The translations under genes and the position numbers were made by a program. Shown here in pieces: positions 10,301-21,396 of a stretch of DNA of 64,000 nucleotides. The notes beneath the pieces were generated by a model. That model had not been told where the DNA came from. It did no database searches and saw only the letters and a program-made list of their open reading frames with translations. The DNA comes from Falciphora oryzae (Eukaryota > Ascomycota > Sordariomycetes > Magnaporthales > Magnaporthaceae). Location: positions 11,768-75,767 of the forward strand of contig JNVV01000029.1 of NCBI GenBank assembly GCA_000733355.1, written 5' to 3'. How positions within the stretch are numbered: position 1 is the stretch's first letter; the number at the start of each line of letters is the position of its first letter.

Positions 10301-13300
10301 TTCGGCTGCATAAACCGTGCATGTCGGTTCCAAGTAGCGCGCGAGTTCAGAGACACCGGATCGGCCTTGCGTCTCCACCCGAGCCAACAGCAATTGCAGA
10401 AGGCCTCTACTGCATCTTCCCATTTTTTCGTTTCTGTATGTCTCAGATTCCAGCACATGGAGGATGGGGGCGTTCGTCGTGGTGGGAAGGCCCCATTCGA
10501 GATATGACGGCCTCCACTGAAGTTGCGAGCAGCCTGGAAGATGGTGCACAGGCCACGCAGTCTTGGCTAGACGCGGCAGGATTTTTGTTTGCCGCTCTTT
10601 TTTTTTTTTTTTCTTTTTCCTTCAACGCTTCCTATCCCTGGGCCGGACATGGAACTTTCCCATTCTGGCCAAGCGGGCATGTGGCCGCACGAGAGGGGTT
10701 GGGAGCCTCAGCTTCTGTTTGGACGCCACACAGGAGCGCCATCTCAACGCGGCGTTTTACGGCGTTGTCGTTTGGCGGACGAGGCCATAGCTCCCCATCC
10801 CCCGGCTTTCCATGGGATGTCGTCGTGATGGTTTAGCTTAGCTCAGTGGGCGCTGAGGCACACTGAGGGAATAACCCGATGGCTTGAGGGGGTGTGCTTG
10901 CTTCTGAGAGCGAAACCGCAACAGGCCACCCTTGCTCCGAGAGATGCCCCTCTCTTTGAGCCGCGCCCACAACCACCAGAGCCCGTGGGAGAAACTGCCG
11001 CTGATTTGCTCGTGGGGGGATCACTAGGACAGGGGTCACGGACGCGAGAGCGACAGGTCTGCCGATCCTCCACGCGGCCCACAGTCTTGTGTTCTCCATC
11101 ACGGGCGGCAGTCCGTTCGGGAAGTCACCTGTCGAGGAAACCACCAGCCGGTCAACAAACGGTTTTCTTCCCTCTCGCAAATTTCTCAAAGCGTCGTGGC
11201 TGAAACTGTGAAATCCGGCTAGCTACCAGAAACTTTGCTTTCCACGGCGCCGGGAACCAATGCCCTGCGGGGAAGCCTTGGACCGTCGGACATTTGACTC
11301 TGTTGGGAGGTGAGAAACATTGCGCGACGGCCAGGAGCAACGCCTCGTTTCCCATCCTTCCCTGTCAACTATGGCTTGCTACGCGAAGTGGCACCAAAGG
11401 GGCAGCCGAGAAAGGAGGCGCGCCTGATTTATGTGATTGGCCAAAATACATGAATTTAGAGCCAATCAGAAAAAAAACAGATCTCCCTCGGCCGAGCTAT
11501 CATCTCACCCCGGCCAGGTTTGTTTGGCTGGGTGCTGGGAGGTCTTACCCAAGACAGGACCGAGGTGTGGGTGGGCCCCCAGCTCAACTGTGGTTCGCTC
11601 CACCATCAATCCTCCGTAGCACTTGCGCACGCACGCAAACGCAGGCCGTCTTTCGCAAACGTCCCAGCAGGAGGAGACTGCCGCTGCATGTCTCTCATCC
11701 ATCCCAATGGCATGACCCGCGGGGCGCGATAGCTGCATGGCCGTGGATCTGCAATTTGGCTGTTTCCGACCGTCGACGACTCTCGGCCAGGACTGGCTTT
11801 CTGCTTGAACTCGGTGAAGCGCCCTGGCGGAACCACCTCTGTCTCCCAGCCTAGTCCCCGGCAAACCTTCACCTGCCGTGGATATCTCGAGACGCGCGGG
11901 CAGGGGAAGTGATCTGCGCATCCGTCCGAATCATTCTCGTAGTCAATTCGGGTCTGCATATCGCAAACCCCACCTGCATCCCGTCTCTTCCTATCATCCT
12001 CACCATGAGTCGCCCAGCCTGGGAATACGATAGTCGACATTTCCGGACACCCCTTGGTCCCATGCGGACACGGGAAGAATTAGCGATTGGACTGCACAAG
12101 TTTATCGATGGAGGTGAAATGCATGCATGATACAGAGTGGGAGAGTGCACTGGACTGATAGGTTGGGCCAGAAAAGGAGGCAACAACAAGAAGGAGTGTC
12201 ATCCTCCGGGGTGAACCTCCATCCCAAGATACAGAAATCATGACCGGCCGGTTTGGGCAAGCAGTGTGCGGAGTCCAGCAATTGGCTCTTGACGTCGGTT
12301 TATCATATTCCGATTGTGCCACTCAACCACATTCATTCTTCACACCCTTTTTTTCTATTGCTTCTCGCTCCTCCCCCGCGACCACCACAAACAAACTCCC
12401 AATGCCCGTCGGGTGAATCAGAAAGCCCACACCTATCACATATCGTGCACACGCACTGAAGGTTGCAGTGATTGTGATGTGTGCCCGGCGGGCTACATAC
12501 GGTTCAGGTCAGCTGAGCGGGGGAGGATGGGGCATTCTCTCTGGCTCTCCTCGTGTTCTGCTCCCTGTGGGCTTTGGCTTCCTCTGTGCGAATCATCACG
12601 GAGGTGTTGTAGCCAAACTCGACCCCCGACAGCCAACGATTTCTCCGCCAACGTAATCGTCGTCGTCGGAGGTTGAAAACGCCCAAGTGATGGCTCTGGG
12701 TGCTGAGGGGCGAATAGACTAGTAGAATCCAGATCTATTCTTGTCCATCGGTTGGCCGTTGGCGTCGGTCGGTCCTCTCGGCCGGTCAGGATTCCGAGAG
12801 CCTGAAAATCGATGGGACGCGATCGCAAACCATGACCCCCTGCGATTGCAGATGTCGCCGCCTGGCCGCATCGCATCCACCCGATGCAATATCTGCGCAG
12901 TGCTGTATGCATGCAGGTTGGCAGGCAGGCAGGCATTGAATCTCACCTTGGGTCCGGCGAACGCAGACCCGTGGGGCGGGTCGACTGAATTAGGTGATCA
13001 TCCCAGTTGAGCCGGGTCGCTAGGCGGCCGCCGGACTTGGGCGCTGCACCTCGCCACAGCCGCCCGCCGACCGCCTACTCTGAGTGCCAGCCATGACGTG
13101 GCAGGCGTGGCAACCGAGGTGCGAGGTAAGAAGAAAAAAAAAACTGTGCTTGTGGCTTGCCTCCTTCCTTGCTTGGTCCGCGCACTCCTTTCTTTTTTTG
13201 GCAGACGCATGATGCTTGTCTGCCTACGGCAGATGGACAACGCAGCAGGCGGCCTCAGCGATTCCCAGTTTTTGTCTGTTGACCGCAAACCGCCAACGGC

Positions 13301-16300
13301 CAGCCAGCCCCTCGCCTCCCGATCGCGCGCATATTGAAACGTACGACAAGGATGGATAATGGCGATGGAAGTATGTATGTACCTTGAAGAGCTGAGTGAA
13401 CAACCTGCAAACTGCACGTTTGGACGAGAAAAAGGACAGCACGAGGTTCGCGAACGACACACACACTTTCGTCCACATACCCCTGTCCACACCCCGCCCC
13501 AGCTTCTCCCAATCGTTCTTCGATAGCCGCCCATGCCTGCCCACGGTCCCAGGGGGCGCATCGGGAAGGCAGGGGTTCTGAGGGCTGCGATTGGATGACA
13601 TCCCCAGCGGCCGCTTTGGGGGACTCTCTCGGTCGCCCGTGCCAGTAACGTGACCGCGGCCAGGGGTAAAAGAAAAAAAAGTTTGAACAACGACACCTTG
13701 TCGGAAACCGCACAACGAGCGGCGACTTACAGGCAACACACGTCTCTCTCATCCGATCCTTTTTTTTTTTTTTTGCGTTCTTTTTGCCCATCCATCCTTC
13801 GGACGGACTCCTTCCTCGGGGCTTCTATTTCGCCTTCTATTTTGTACACCGCAACTTGTACCACTTGGCCAAAAGGCAGAAGAATCCTCTTGGCCGCGAC
13901 GGCGTTCCATCGAGCGTCAAGGACCGAGGGGTGAGGGAAAATGCGCCTCGCCACCGGCACCTTGGCCTCTTTCACTTTGTCCCTCGTGATACCTACCTAG
14001 CTTTGGTGCCTCTCGAATTAACCCACCGACTTTTTCTTTTACCTCCTTGAGGAATCGGGGGTTGGTTGCGACATTAGCGCCCTTCTACGCGCCTTTCAGT
14101 CAGCCTCTTATCCGGCCTTGACCGCACCTCTCCTCATCTTTCTTAGCGCTCCAGGAACTCAAAAAAAAATAATGGAGCTGGGCCTAAAGTTCGGGTGATG
14201 CCAGAGGCACATGGGGCTACTCAGGAAAACCCTAGCCGCAAAATTGGCCCTTGCTCGAAAGAATATTGTAGGCATAGTAGGCCCAGGGCTGGGTCCCCTA
14301 AGGGCCGTAAGTATGCGGACAGATATCTGCCTGAGTTGCCACCCTGCTACTCGTCTTTTGCCAACCGGCCACTATTGAGTTCTCCTGCCTTAGTATGCAG
14401 GAAATCCCCAGCCAGACAGCCATGCGTGCTCCGCAGCTCAGCCGGACAGGGGTGAGAAGGGACATGCCCGCCAAGTCCATTCGCTCCCTCATCTTCAGCA
14501 TGGTGATCGATCGATATCTGGCTCTTTCCCTAACGTCATGGAAGCCTCTGGCGCCCTTGCTTTTTTTCCCCTCTCGCCCATGGCCTCATGCCCCGCCTCA
14601 TAGGGCTCAGGAAAGCCGGGAAGGCGCTCTTCAGCTGGCCAAGCGCCCAGCGCCATCCCCTGCCTGCGTCCGCATTCACAGGAGCGTCAGGGTTTCCTAG
14701 TCGGGCTAGTAGTTTGCTATCACTGCCTTCGTTCTAACATCTTACTGGTCGACAAAAAGCACACATGCCATCTTTTTTCTTCCGGTTCTTGGCTCCTCTT
14801 TTTCCCTTTTTCTCCTTTTTCAGATGTCCATCCTGAGGAAAAAAGTCCCGCTTCCGTACGATGGCGGAGCGTCGCCTAGTGCGCGGCTGGAAAGCTTGGA
14901 CGAATCACCAGCCCGGAGCGGCCTCGACCAGGGCCAAAAAAGGCACAACGGCTTATGGAGTCCCACGCTAGAGGAGTCAGGAAAAGAAGAGAGCTCTGAT
15001 CATCTCGTGTTCCTTGCTTCGACCCGCACGCCCACACCCATATCCTCCTCTATGTAGTCCCTTTTCTTTTTACTTCCCGCTACTGTCTGTGCCTTTTTTT
15101 TAACCTACCCGTCTTACATCCGGCCGTCTGGGCCTGTCCATGGTGCCCGGCGCCCCTCATATATTACTCGTGGTGATATATAGTCAAACCCCACCGAACG
15201 ACCCTTTCGTCAAGCGTCCGTTGGTCGTGCCAGAAAGAAGGACCGTAAGCTGAGCAAAGTTGGTTCACTATCGGTCCCGTCCAACCCTTTTGCTCCCACG
15301 CCCCCCTCCTCCACACGCTTTGCTTCGGGTTTCCCAGTCCGACCGTCCACTCCTTTGCTCATCCCCCTTTTTTGACCTCTCGTCCTATTGGTCCACTCGT
15401 CTTGTGTTATCGGGTGGATGATGGTGGTGGGAGAAGCGACTGTCCAAACACTCGTCCACGGTGCTCTGACCCGTGGGACGACGGGGTGTGTTGCTTTTCT
15501 CTTCCTGTGGAGGAATACAGGAATACCGGCCGGTATTCGCGGCCGCCCCCAACCTATCGGCGTCCAAGGCGGCCCTGTTTCTTTATCGCGTCCAATTCCT
15601 GTCCAGTTGCGCTGTTGGTCCGCGTGCTTCCTCCTCACCTTCCTTTCCGGCAAGCTGCTCGCGTCGTCGGCTAGGCCAAGACCCCGGCCTTCCTCCCCTC
15701 TCTCTCCTTCCGGCCATCCACCACTGCTTCCATCTGTGTGGGGGGATCGTGGGATCCGGTAGCTGCTCGCTCACCGGTCATCAACCCACCCCCTCCTGGC
15801 TCCAGGGGCTGTTGTGGTGCGCGCTTACTACGTCCCAACCCACGGCCGTCTCGCGAGTGCGAGATATTATCCCCCTCGCGCTCGAAGCGCGCGCCCTGGC
15901 CGCCGCCCATGGTCTGCCAAGGACTTTCCAAGACACAGCGAGGGATTTGGGGCTTTGTTCTCCCGGTTTCCATTGCAACCCCGAGAGCACGCTCCACCCA
16001 AGATGGACTTTTGACCAGAGGATGAGAGGGAAAGGTGTAACCCTCCTCGGTCGTTGGCCGCCTGCCATTCTCAATATTGGGGTCTCATTTGGGACGCACC
16101 CCCACCTGTGCCCACCGCAGGAGAGCAACAACTCCTGTAGACCAGTCGAAGATGCTGTCAAGGGGCTGGCTGTTCGGAACAGCGAGATGACGTCCACTCA
16201 CTCACGAAGTTTCTTCACTGCCCACTATGGATGGTCCTCGTGACCTTGCGTCTCATACCCTTTTCCTTGACCCTACCTCGCTCTATCAAGGCCTCTGAGT

Positions 16301-18265
16301 GTGGCTCCTCGTCTACCACTTAAAATGGACCTTTTCGTTGACGGAAGCTAGGGCCTATCACGACCGCTCGGCATGGTCTCATACTCCATATTATTGCTTT
16401 TTAAGTTCGGGGGAAGGGATGGAAAGGATTATTTGCCATGCCCTCATTGGCCATGCTGGTGAAAGGGTGCTTGGTGTCCATGCCGACTGGTCCCTGAAAG
16501 TGAAGTTTTTGTTGTGTGGCGCCTCACACACCAGGTCTGTTCAGCTCGTCTGAGCCCGTGCTCACATCCCCTTCTTCACGATAACAAATGACTTCACCCC
16601 TTTCCTCCTGGGCTGGCTGAGTCCGAGACGTGATATAGCCGATGAAGACATAAGAAAAGCACGGGGTCAGCACGCCACGCTCGACCATGGCATCCCTTAT
16701 TCAGCAATCTCGCGACCACCACACGTGAAGTAACCGCGTCGAGGAAAGAGATTACTCGAAGGAGTCCTCGATGATTAGCTGAAACTATGTAATACCCTGG
16801 ACGCGACACGCCCATGGGGTGAATCCGGCGCCAGGGCAAGATAGATGTGCCGACAGGTAGGGGTTTCTTGTGGGGTACTACGTATCAAAGGGAGATCCAG
16901 CCTCACAGTTGATAGATGCTATTATTGTTTTTCTTGTTTGATATCTGACTCCGATATTGGAATACCAGACCATGCTTCCAGGAGGGGCATAGGCGTATAC
17001 GCATGTAAATATTGCTGTATACTGAAAAAAAAAAAAAAAAGCCCCTGTTCAAAGTAGGGGGTACTTTTTATCCTATTCCCAAAGAGGTGCCATCTTTCTG
17101 CTTGCCTACTGGACCAGGCCTTTTGGCTAGAACCCCAGAAACCGAATCGTGAGGTACCTAGTCTTTTCGCAACCAAGGTACGGGTCAAACTCGGAGACCT
17201 CTGGGATCACCCGCCTTGTACCTACCGTCCGGCAAGGTCACCCGTTCCAATGTGAGAGGCCCTGTGGCCTACAAACGGGCTTTGTTCCTTGTGCGTATTA
17301 TCTACCCTGAACCTGTAGAACGTTTGCAGCCTTGGCAGAGGCTACAGCAGGATGGTAGAAAGCAGCAGGCAGGGCCTCCATACAAGCGGATAGGAAAACC
17401 CTGGTGGCGCAGTTGCCTCACTCTCTGTCGCTTGGAGGAACAGATAAACTGATAAACGTCCGAAGCAGCGCGGAAACTTCTGCCGGCTGGTTGTCGTTGC
17501 TATTAGTCATACTTTCTTCACTCGAAAGATCGGCTGTTGGAAGGTAGATATTGTAGATACAAGTGTTCTGGTAGGCTTGTCGGTGGAGAATATGGATCGG
17601 GATAGCCGAAGGGCAAAACCACACTGTTATCTAAGTAGGCATGCGTCTAGGTACACACACACACGTGCTATGATGAACGAGGATATGGAAGGCACCCGAG
17701 GAGAGCTATAGGCTCATGACAACCTACTTATGGTGCAGAGGGGTGCTACATTGACGGTGCGGCGGCATGGCAGCCCCTTTACGCCGGCATTTTATACATC
17801 GCACAAGCTATCATCAGATATCTTGGTGAGTCGACTCTGTGACGCCAACGCAACAAGATGTTCCCCGAGTTCCATATCACTCACTGCTATCTGACTGTTC
17901 TCCGACTCCTGTCCAGCATATCCCGTCCGAGGATCCATTCGTGAACTTGTACCTCATGAAAATACTGATTCCGTTCCCGCTAGCGTAGACTGAGCACGAT
18001 ATCATAGCAACCAGCAGCAAAAAAAGACGCCGGTTTTCCATATTTTACAGTAGAAATAATACCAGCCGCTCCTCCCCTCTATTAGGAGCCGCTTTCCCAG
18101 GCCCAACAACCTCGAGTGTGAAAAGTAGACAGGACGCAGATGTAGTCCTTGCCTGTGGAAGAAAGGGCCGGACGGAGGCGACGACAAGAGTTACAAAAAA
18201 ATAACGATAAGCATGATCTTGGAGCAGAAAAAAAGGAAAAAGAAGAAGAGACAGCAAATCACCGC
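7393..18265. other. Gene-poor region of about 10.9 kb; no supported coding gene
   Basis: This lies between the start of the methyltransferase-like gene (7392) and the end of the Tho1-like gene (18266). All open frames are short and lack recognisable protein features. They include 10321-10836 (+), 12998-13696 (-) and 15473-16243 (+). The region has many T runs (for example 10598-10612, 13760-13774), CT-rich blocks on the plus strand (14100-16300), and short tandem words such as GCCA near 9410-9430 and GCAG near 12917-12932. The CT-rich blocks look like fungal promoter or leader DNA for plus-strand transcription. An ATG at 14824 preceded by a strong acceptor-like pyrimidine tract plus CAG opens a 77-codon frame, which is too weak to call. 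No tRNA or 5S gene was found by eye. Confidence 0.55.
15521..15538. repeat. 18-bp perfect palindrome centred on CCGGCCGG
   Basis: The sequence GAATACCGGCCGGTATTC reads identically on both strands. It lies in a CT-rich part of the gene-poor region. The inverted CGG/CCG core resembles the symmetrical half-sites bound by Zn2Cys6 regulators of fungi, but no regulator or target gene can be named. A shorter relative, TGCCGGCCGGTA, occurs near 34513. Confidence 0.6.
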
Positions 18266-19502
18266 TTAGTTAGCAGCACCGAACCGCTTCGCCCTCGCCT
18301 CAGCCTTGCGCCTCTCCTCGGCGTCCGGCCCACCACCACCGCCGCCGTTCCGGCGCTCATTGCCGCCGCGCCTGTCACCGCCGCCGCCGCCTCCCCTACG
18401 CTCACTCCTGCGGTTACCACCACCGCCGCCACCGCCGCCCTGGTGGCGCTTGTTCCTCCCGCGCCCGCCCTGCTGGCCGCCGCCCTCGCGCTCGCCGTCC
18501 TCGCCGCGGCCGCGGCCGCGCTTGAGCGGGCGGTCCGGCAGGGCCGAGTCGAGCTTGCTGGCGTCGGGCGCGGCGTTGTCAGCAGCGGCGCCGAAGCGGC
18601 GCGCGCGCTCCGCCTTCTTCACCTCGTCCGTCTTCTCCTTCGTCTCCGTCTCCGCAGCAGCAGGGGCAGCGGCGTCGAGGCCGAAGCGCTTGGCGCGGGC
18701 CGCGCGCTTGGCCGCCTCGGCGTCGACCGAGGTGGCGGGCAGGTGCTGGCTCAGGACCTCCTTGGGCGCCTCCTCCTTGGCCGGCTCGCTGGCGGCCGGC
18801 GTGGCGGCAGCAGCGTCTGTTGAGGCGGGCTTGGGGTCGGCCTCTGCGGTAGGGGTAGTAGTGGCAGTAGTAGTAGCAGTAGCTGGGGCATCTGTGGCCT
18901 CGGGTGCGACGGTAGCGGTAGTAGTAGGCTTGGCGGGAGACTTGGGAGCGGCGGGGGCCGGTGCTGCAGCGGCAGGGCCGGCAGCGTCGGCCCCGGCGTC
19001 CTTGGGCTTTGCAGAAGCCGTGTTGGCGTCGTCCTCGTCGTCCCAGTTGATCACGTCGTCGGCTGGTCAGGGAGAAAGATGGGTTTCGAGAGTCAGAAAT
19101 TTGGACCAGAAGAACGGTAGGGGAGATCGATGCGGAACATGGAGGAATAGTCGCGTCGTCGACAGAGGATAAGGGTGCGCCGAGACGAGCGATGAGAGGG
19201 ATGAGTAGCAGGTAGTAGCTCTGCGCGATCCAGTTTCGCGCAAAAGTCGGATGAAAAAGGAGCAAAGGGCGAGAGAGATGGCGATGGGAAAATCGGCAAG
19301 CGAAAGAATAAATATGTCAAGAGGCAAGCAATCGGCTGGCATTACCTTCTGCGGCGGCGGGTTTGCTGGGCTGCTTGGCGCTGTCGTTCTCCTGCAGGCG
19401 CGCGATGAGGTCGGCCTTGTTGCCGCTCTGCACGAGGCCGCGCTCGCCTAGGAGCTTCTTGAGCTCGGGCACCTTCATCGACGCATACTCTGACGCTGCC
19501 AT
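18266..19502 (-). CDS. tho1: SAP-domain nuclear protein of the Tho1/SARNP (CIP29) family
   Basis: Two exons, 19502-19346 and 19062-18266, encode 317 residues. The 283-nt intron (19345-19063) has donor GTAATG and acceptor CTGACCAG, and the splice joins GCAGAAG to CCGACGAC in frame. Residues ~5-40 form a SAP DNA/RNA-binding motif (MKVPELKKLLGERGL, then GNKADLIARLQ). After the splice comes VINWDDEDD, then an Ala/Thr/Pro-rich linker, and three copies of the family's signature (RAARAKRFG, KAERARRFG, EARAKRFG), the last at the C-terminus. An Arg/Gly-rich stretch before the end suggests RNA binding and arginine methylation. Yeast Tho1 and human SARNP work with the TREX complex and Sub2/UAP56 in co-transcriptional mRNP assembly and nuclear export, and the same role is inferred here. 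The long CT-rich intron is unusual for this window. Confidence 0.88.
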
Positions 19503-20079
19503 ACTGGCGGAATGACCTTTGTTTTCGGGTGAGCTGTGCGTCTATTTCCCGTCGGTGTTTGGGTTTCGACTTCGTCTGGTTTTTTTTTTTTTTTCTTCTC
19601 GGAATTTGTCGCCTTGAGCTTGCGTTTGGCTTGTGATTCTTGATTGAGGAAGAGATGAAAAAGAGGTAAAAAAAAATAAAGTGAGGAATCTCGCGTGTTG
19701 ATTTTGCGAGGAGGAGGAGGACAGAATCACAAAGGGTTTGCCGTGCTCGACTTGACCGAGAATGTTGTATGCAAACCAAAGGGGGCAGAGACAGAAAGGC
19801 GCAAGCGCAGGCGAAGTCCGGCGCAAACGTCAAAAAAGTCGCGTTTGCGGTTGACAAGGGACAGACGGGATGCACGCGCGTTGCGATTGGGGGCGCTTGT
19901 CTGCGTTGCGTTGCTAGCCAGCTGAAGGTGGGGACTCGGCTCCACCGAGAAAGTGGACTTGACATAAAATGCACAAAGCCCTGCGGGAGGCCGTGCGTTA
20001 TGCAACAAGGCGGTGACTGCAGCGGTCAGTCAGAGCCAACCAAAACAATTGCATAATTGGTTGGACTTGTCAGGCGCCA
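19503..20079. other. Upstream region of the Tho1-like gene
   Basis: This contains the promoter and 5' leader of the minus-strand Tho1-like gene. On its coding strand there is a T/C-rich leader with an A/T block around 19580-19680, and a CCAAT core (seen as ATTGG at ~19884) about 380 bp upstream of the start. Nothing else is recognisable. The left end of the 28S rRNA relic fades into this stretch near 20080. Confidence 0.45.
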
Positions 20080-20787
20080 ATGCATAACGCAATTCCATTT
20101 GCGGCGGGGTCATCAGGAAGGAGCTCAGGGTAAAGCTAGCCTGTCTCACGACGATCTGAACCCGGCTCACGTTCCCTATTATCAGTCCAGTGGGTGAACA
20201 AATCCAACGCATACCGAATTCTGCTTCGATATGATAGGAAGAGCCGACATCTCCGGATCTAAAAGCGACGTCGCTATGAACGCTTGGCCGCCACAAGCCG
20301 GTTCTTTTCTACCTCGACAGCTATTTAGTAAAAGCTGCCTAGCCACGGCTCGGGGTGGGAGTAGCCCGTACCCTAAGCAGAATCTCTCTCGGTTCCACCA
20401 ACACCTTAGCGAGCGTTGAGACGCGAGAGCCCTGCGGGTTTTCACCTAGCTAGTATGGCCCGGGTCGCCTGCTGATTGTCTCTATCCCACGACTTTAGAG
20501 GTGTTACCTCATTGAGGTTGGTACCAAAAGCCTTGCGAGAGTTCCCAGCAACCAGGCGTTTTGCCCGCCCCTTCCTAAAAAAGGACTGCCCGTTACCGTG
20601 GGCAGGCTTGATCCAGTGCTATGAAGAAAAATCCGGACTTGACTGGACTTGCTTGGTTCAGCCAGGGACGTATGTGAGGCAGCAATTGCTGCCTTTCATC
20701 CCTGTGGTAACTTTTCTGGCACCTCTAGCCTCAAATTTCGAGGGACTAAAGGATCGATAGGCCACACTTTCATGGTTTGTATTCACA
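20080..20787 (-). pseudogene. Fragment of nuclear large-subunit (25S/28S) rRNA gene interrupted by a group I intron relic
   Basis: Read on the minus strand, 20787-20698 is an almost exact copy of the conserved segment of nuclear LSU rRNA (domain V) that begins TGTGAATACAAACC and ends GTTACCACAGGGAT. After a 394-nt insertion the rRNA continues from 20303 (AACCGGCTTGTGG) through GTTCATAGCGACG, GATGTCGGCTCTTCC, GCAGAATTCGGTA and CGTCGTGAGACAGG. Similarity fades near 20080, just past TGATGACC. The 3' part carries substitutions in normally near-invariant positions and short insertions (an 8-nt insertion after TTCACCCACT, another near TTTACCC). The upstream domains I-IV and the end of the gene are absent, so this cannot be a functional rRNA gene. 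It lies between protein genes, far from any rDNA array in this window. The identification is from memory of LSU sequences. The left boundary is approximate. Confidence 0.88.
20304..20697 (-). mobile_element. Degenerate group I intron at LSU position L2449
   Basis: The insertion sits between GGGAT and AAC of the LSU sequence, the site called L2449 in E. coli numbering, which nuclear rDNA introns of several fungi and slime moulds use. Its ends fit group I rules: the upstream exon ends in T and the intron ends in G. An internal guide (GTCCCTG, plus positions 20663-20669) can form a 7-bp P1 helix with CAGGGAT of the exon, including the expected terminal U-G wobble. The P1 loop holds a perfect 18-bp palindrome (20677-20694). 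Inside are a P-like element (GGTTGCTGGGAA) and a Q-like element (AATCAGCAGG). The R and S segments that should pair as P7 look altered (CTCAACGCTCGCTAAG and TGCTTAGGGTACGGGC), so self-splicing is doubtful. No homing endonuclease frame is present, and the intron is short. Confidence 0.75.
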
Positions 20788-21396
20788 TCGTATTATTGGA
20801 CGGGTGGTTAAAGATACAGTCCAGAGTTGTCTCCCCCCAGTGCCCATGGCACCGATGCTCCTGCTTGCTGCTCGTATCATTCGTGTGTATTTGTTTGCAT
20901 GTGTGTTGCGCTAGGAATATTTCGTGGCATTCGCCCAAAAATCTCGACCCCGTTCACGACCCGCATCCAGGGAGACTGGCAATTAAAATAAAATAAGAGG
21001 AGGGAGTTTGATGTTCAGAAGGGCGGTTTGAAGAAGTGAATGTGTAAAACAGGAGTGAGAATTTGTGCAAAACTGAAAATATGAAACGGGGAACCGTACG
21101 CCTGGCTGTGCTGTCAGACTTGTACCCTATGAAAGTTGAGATGCGGAGGAAAAGAGCAGAAAAGAGTTGCCCGCTTGCTGTATACGGTTCCGACCAACCC
21201 CCCCAACCAACGCATGCATTCCAGACCATAACTTTCTAAACCGTATGGGACAAGGGTATAAACGGAAAAGGGAAACGAGCCGAACAAACGAGAAAACAAA
21301 ACAATATCGAAAATTCCATATGAACCATGGAAAAATGGACCAAGGCTGAACGCAGCGAAGATTTTTGTAGAGATGGAGAGGAAGGAGGGAGAAATC
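20788..21396. other. Intergenic region between the rRNA relic and the Dbl/PH gene
   Basis: This is the 3' flank of the minus-strand Dbl/PH gene. It is AT-rich on its coding strand with several A/T runs. The right edge of the rRNA relic is sharp at about 20787: immediately beyond it the sequence no longer follows LSU rRNA. No gene is seen. Confidence 0.5.

Noticed and set aside
10840..10870. tRNA A-box-like string TAGCTCAGTGG
   Set aside because: No B-box (GGTTCGA) at a suitable distance and no acceptor-stem pairing on either strand.
15473..16243. 256-codon plus-strand frame in the gene-poor region
   Set aside because: Non-protein-like composition within CT-rich leader-type DNA; no recognisable motif.
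18306..19172. 288-codon plus-strand open frame opposite the Tho1-like gene
   Set aside because: Pure Pro/Ala/Ser runs that are complementary to the RGG and Ala-rich segments of the real gene.
20476..20760. 94-codon plus-strand open frame
   Set aside because: It lies entirely within the antisense of the 28S rRNA relic and its group I intron, so it is not a protein gene.
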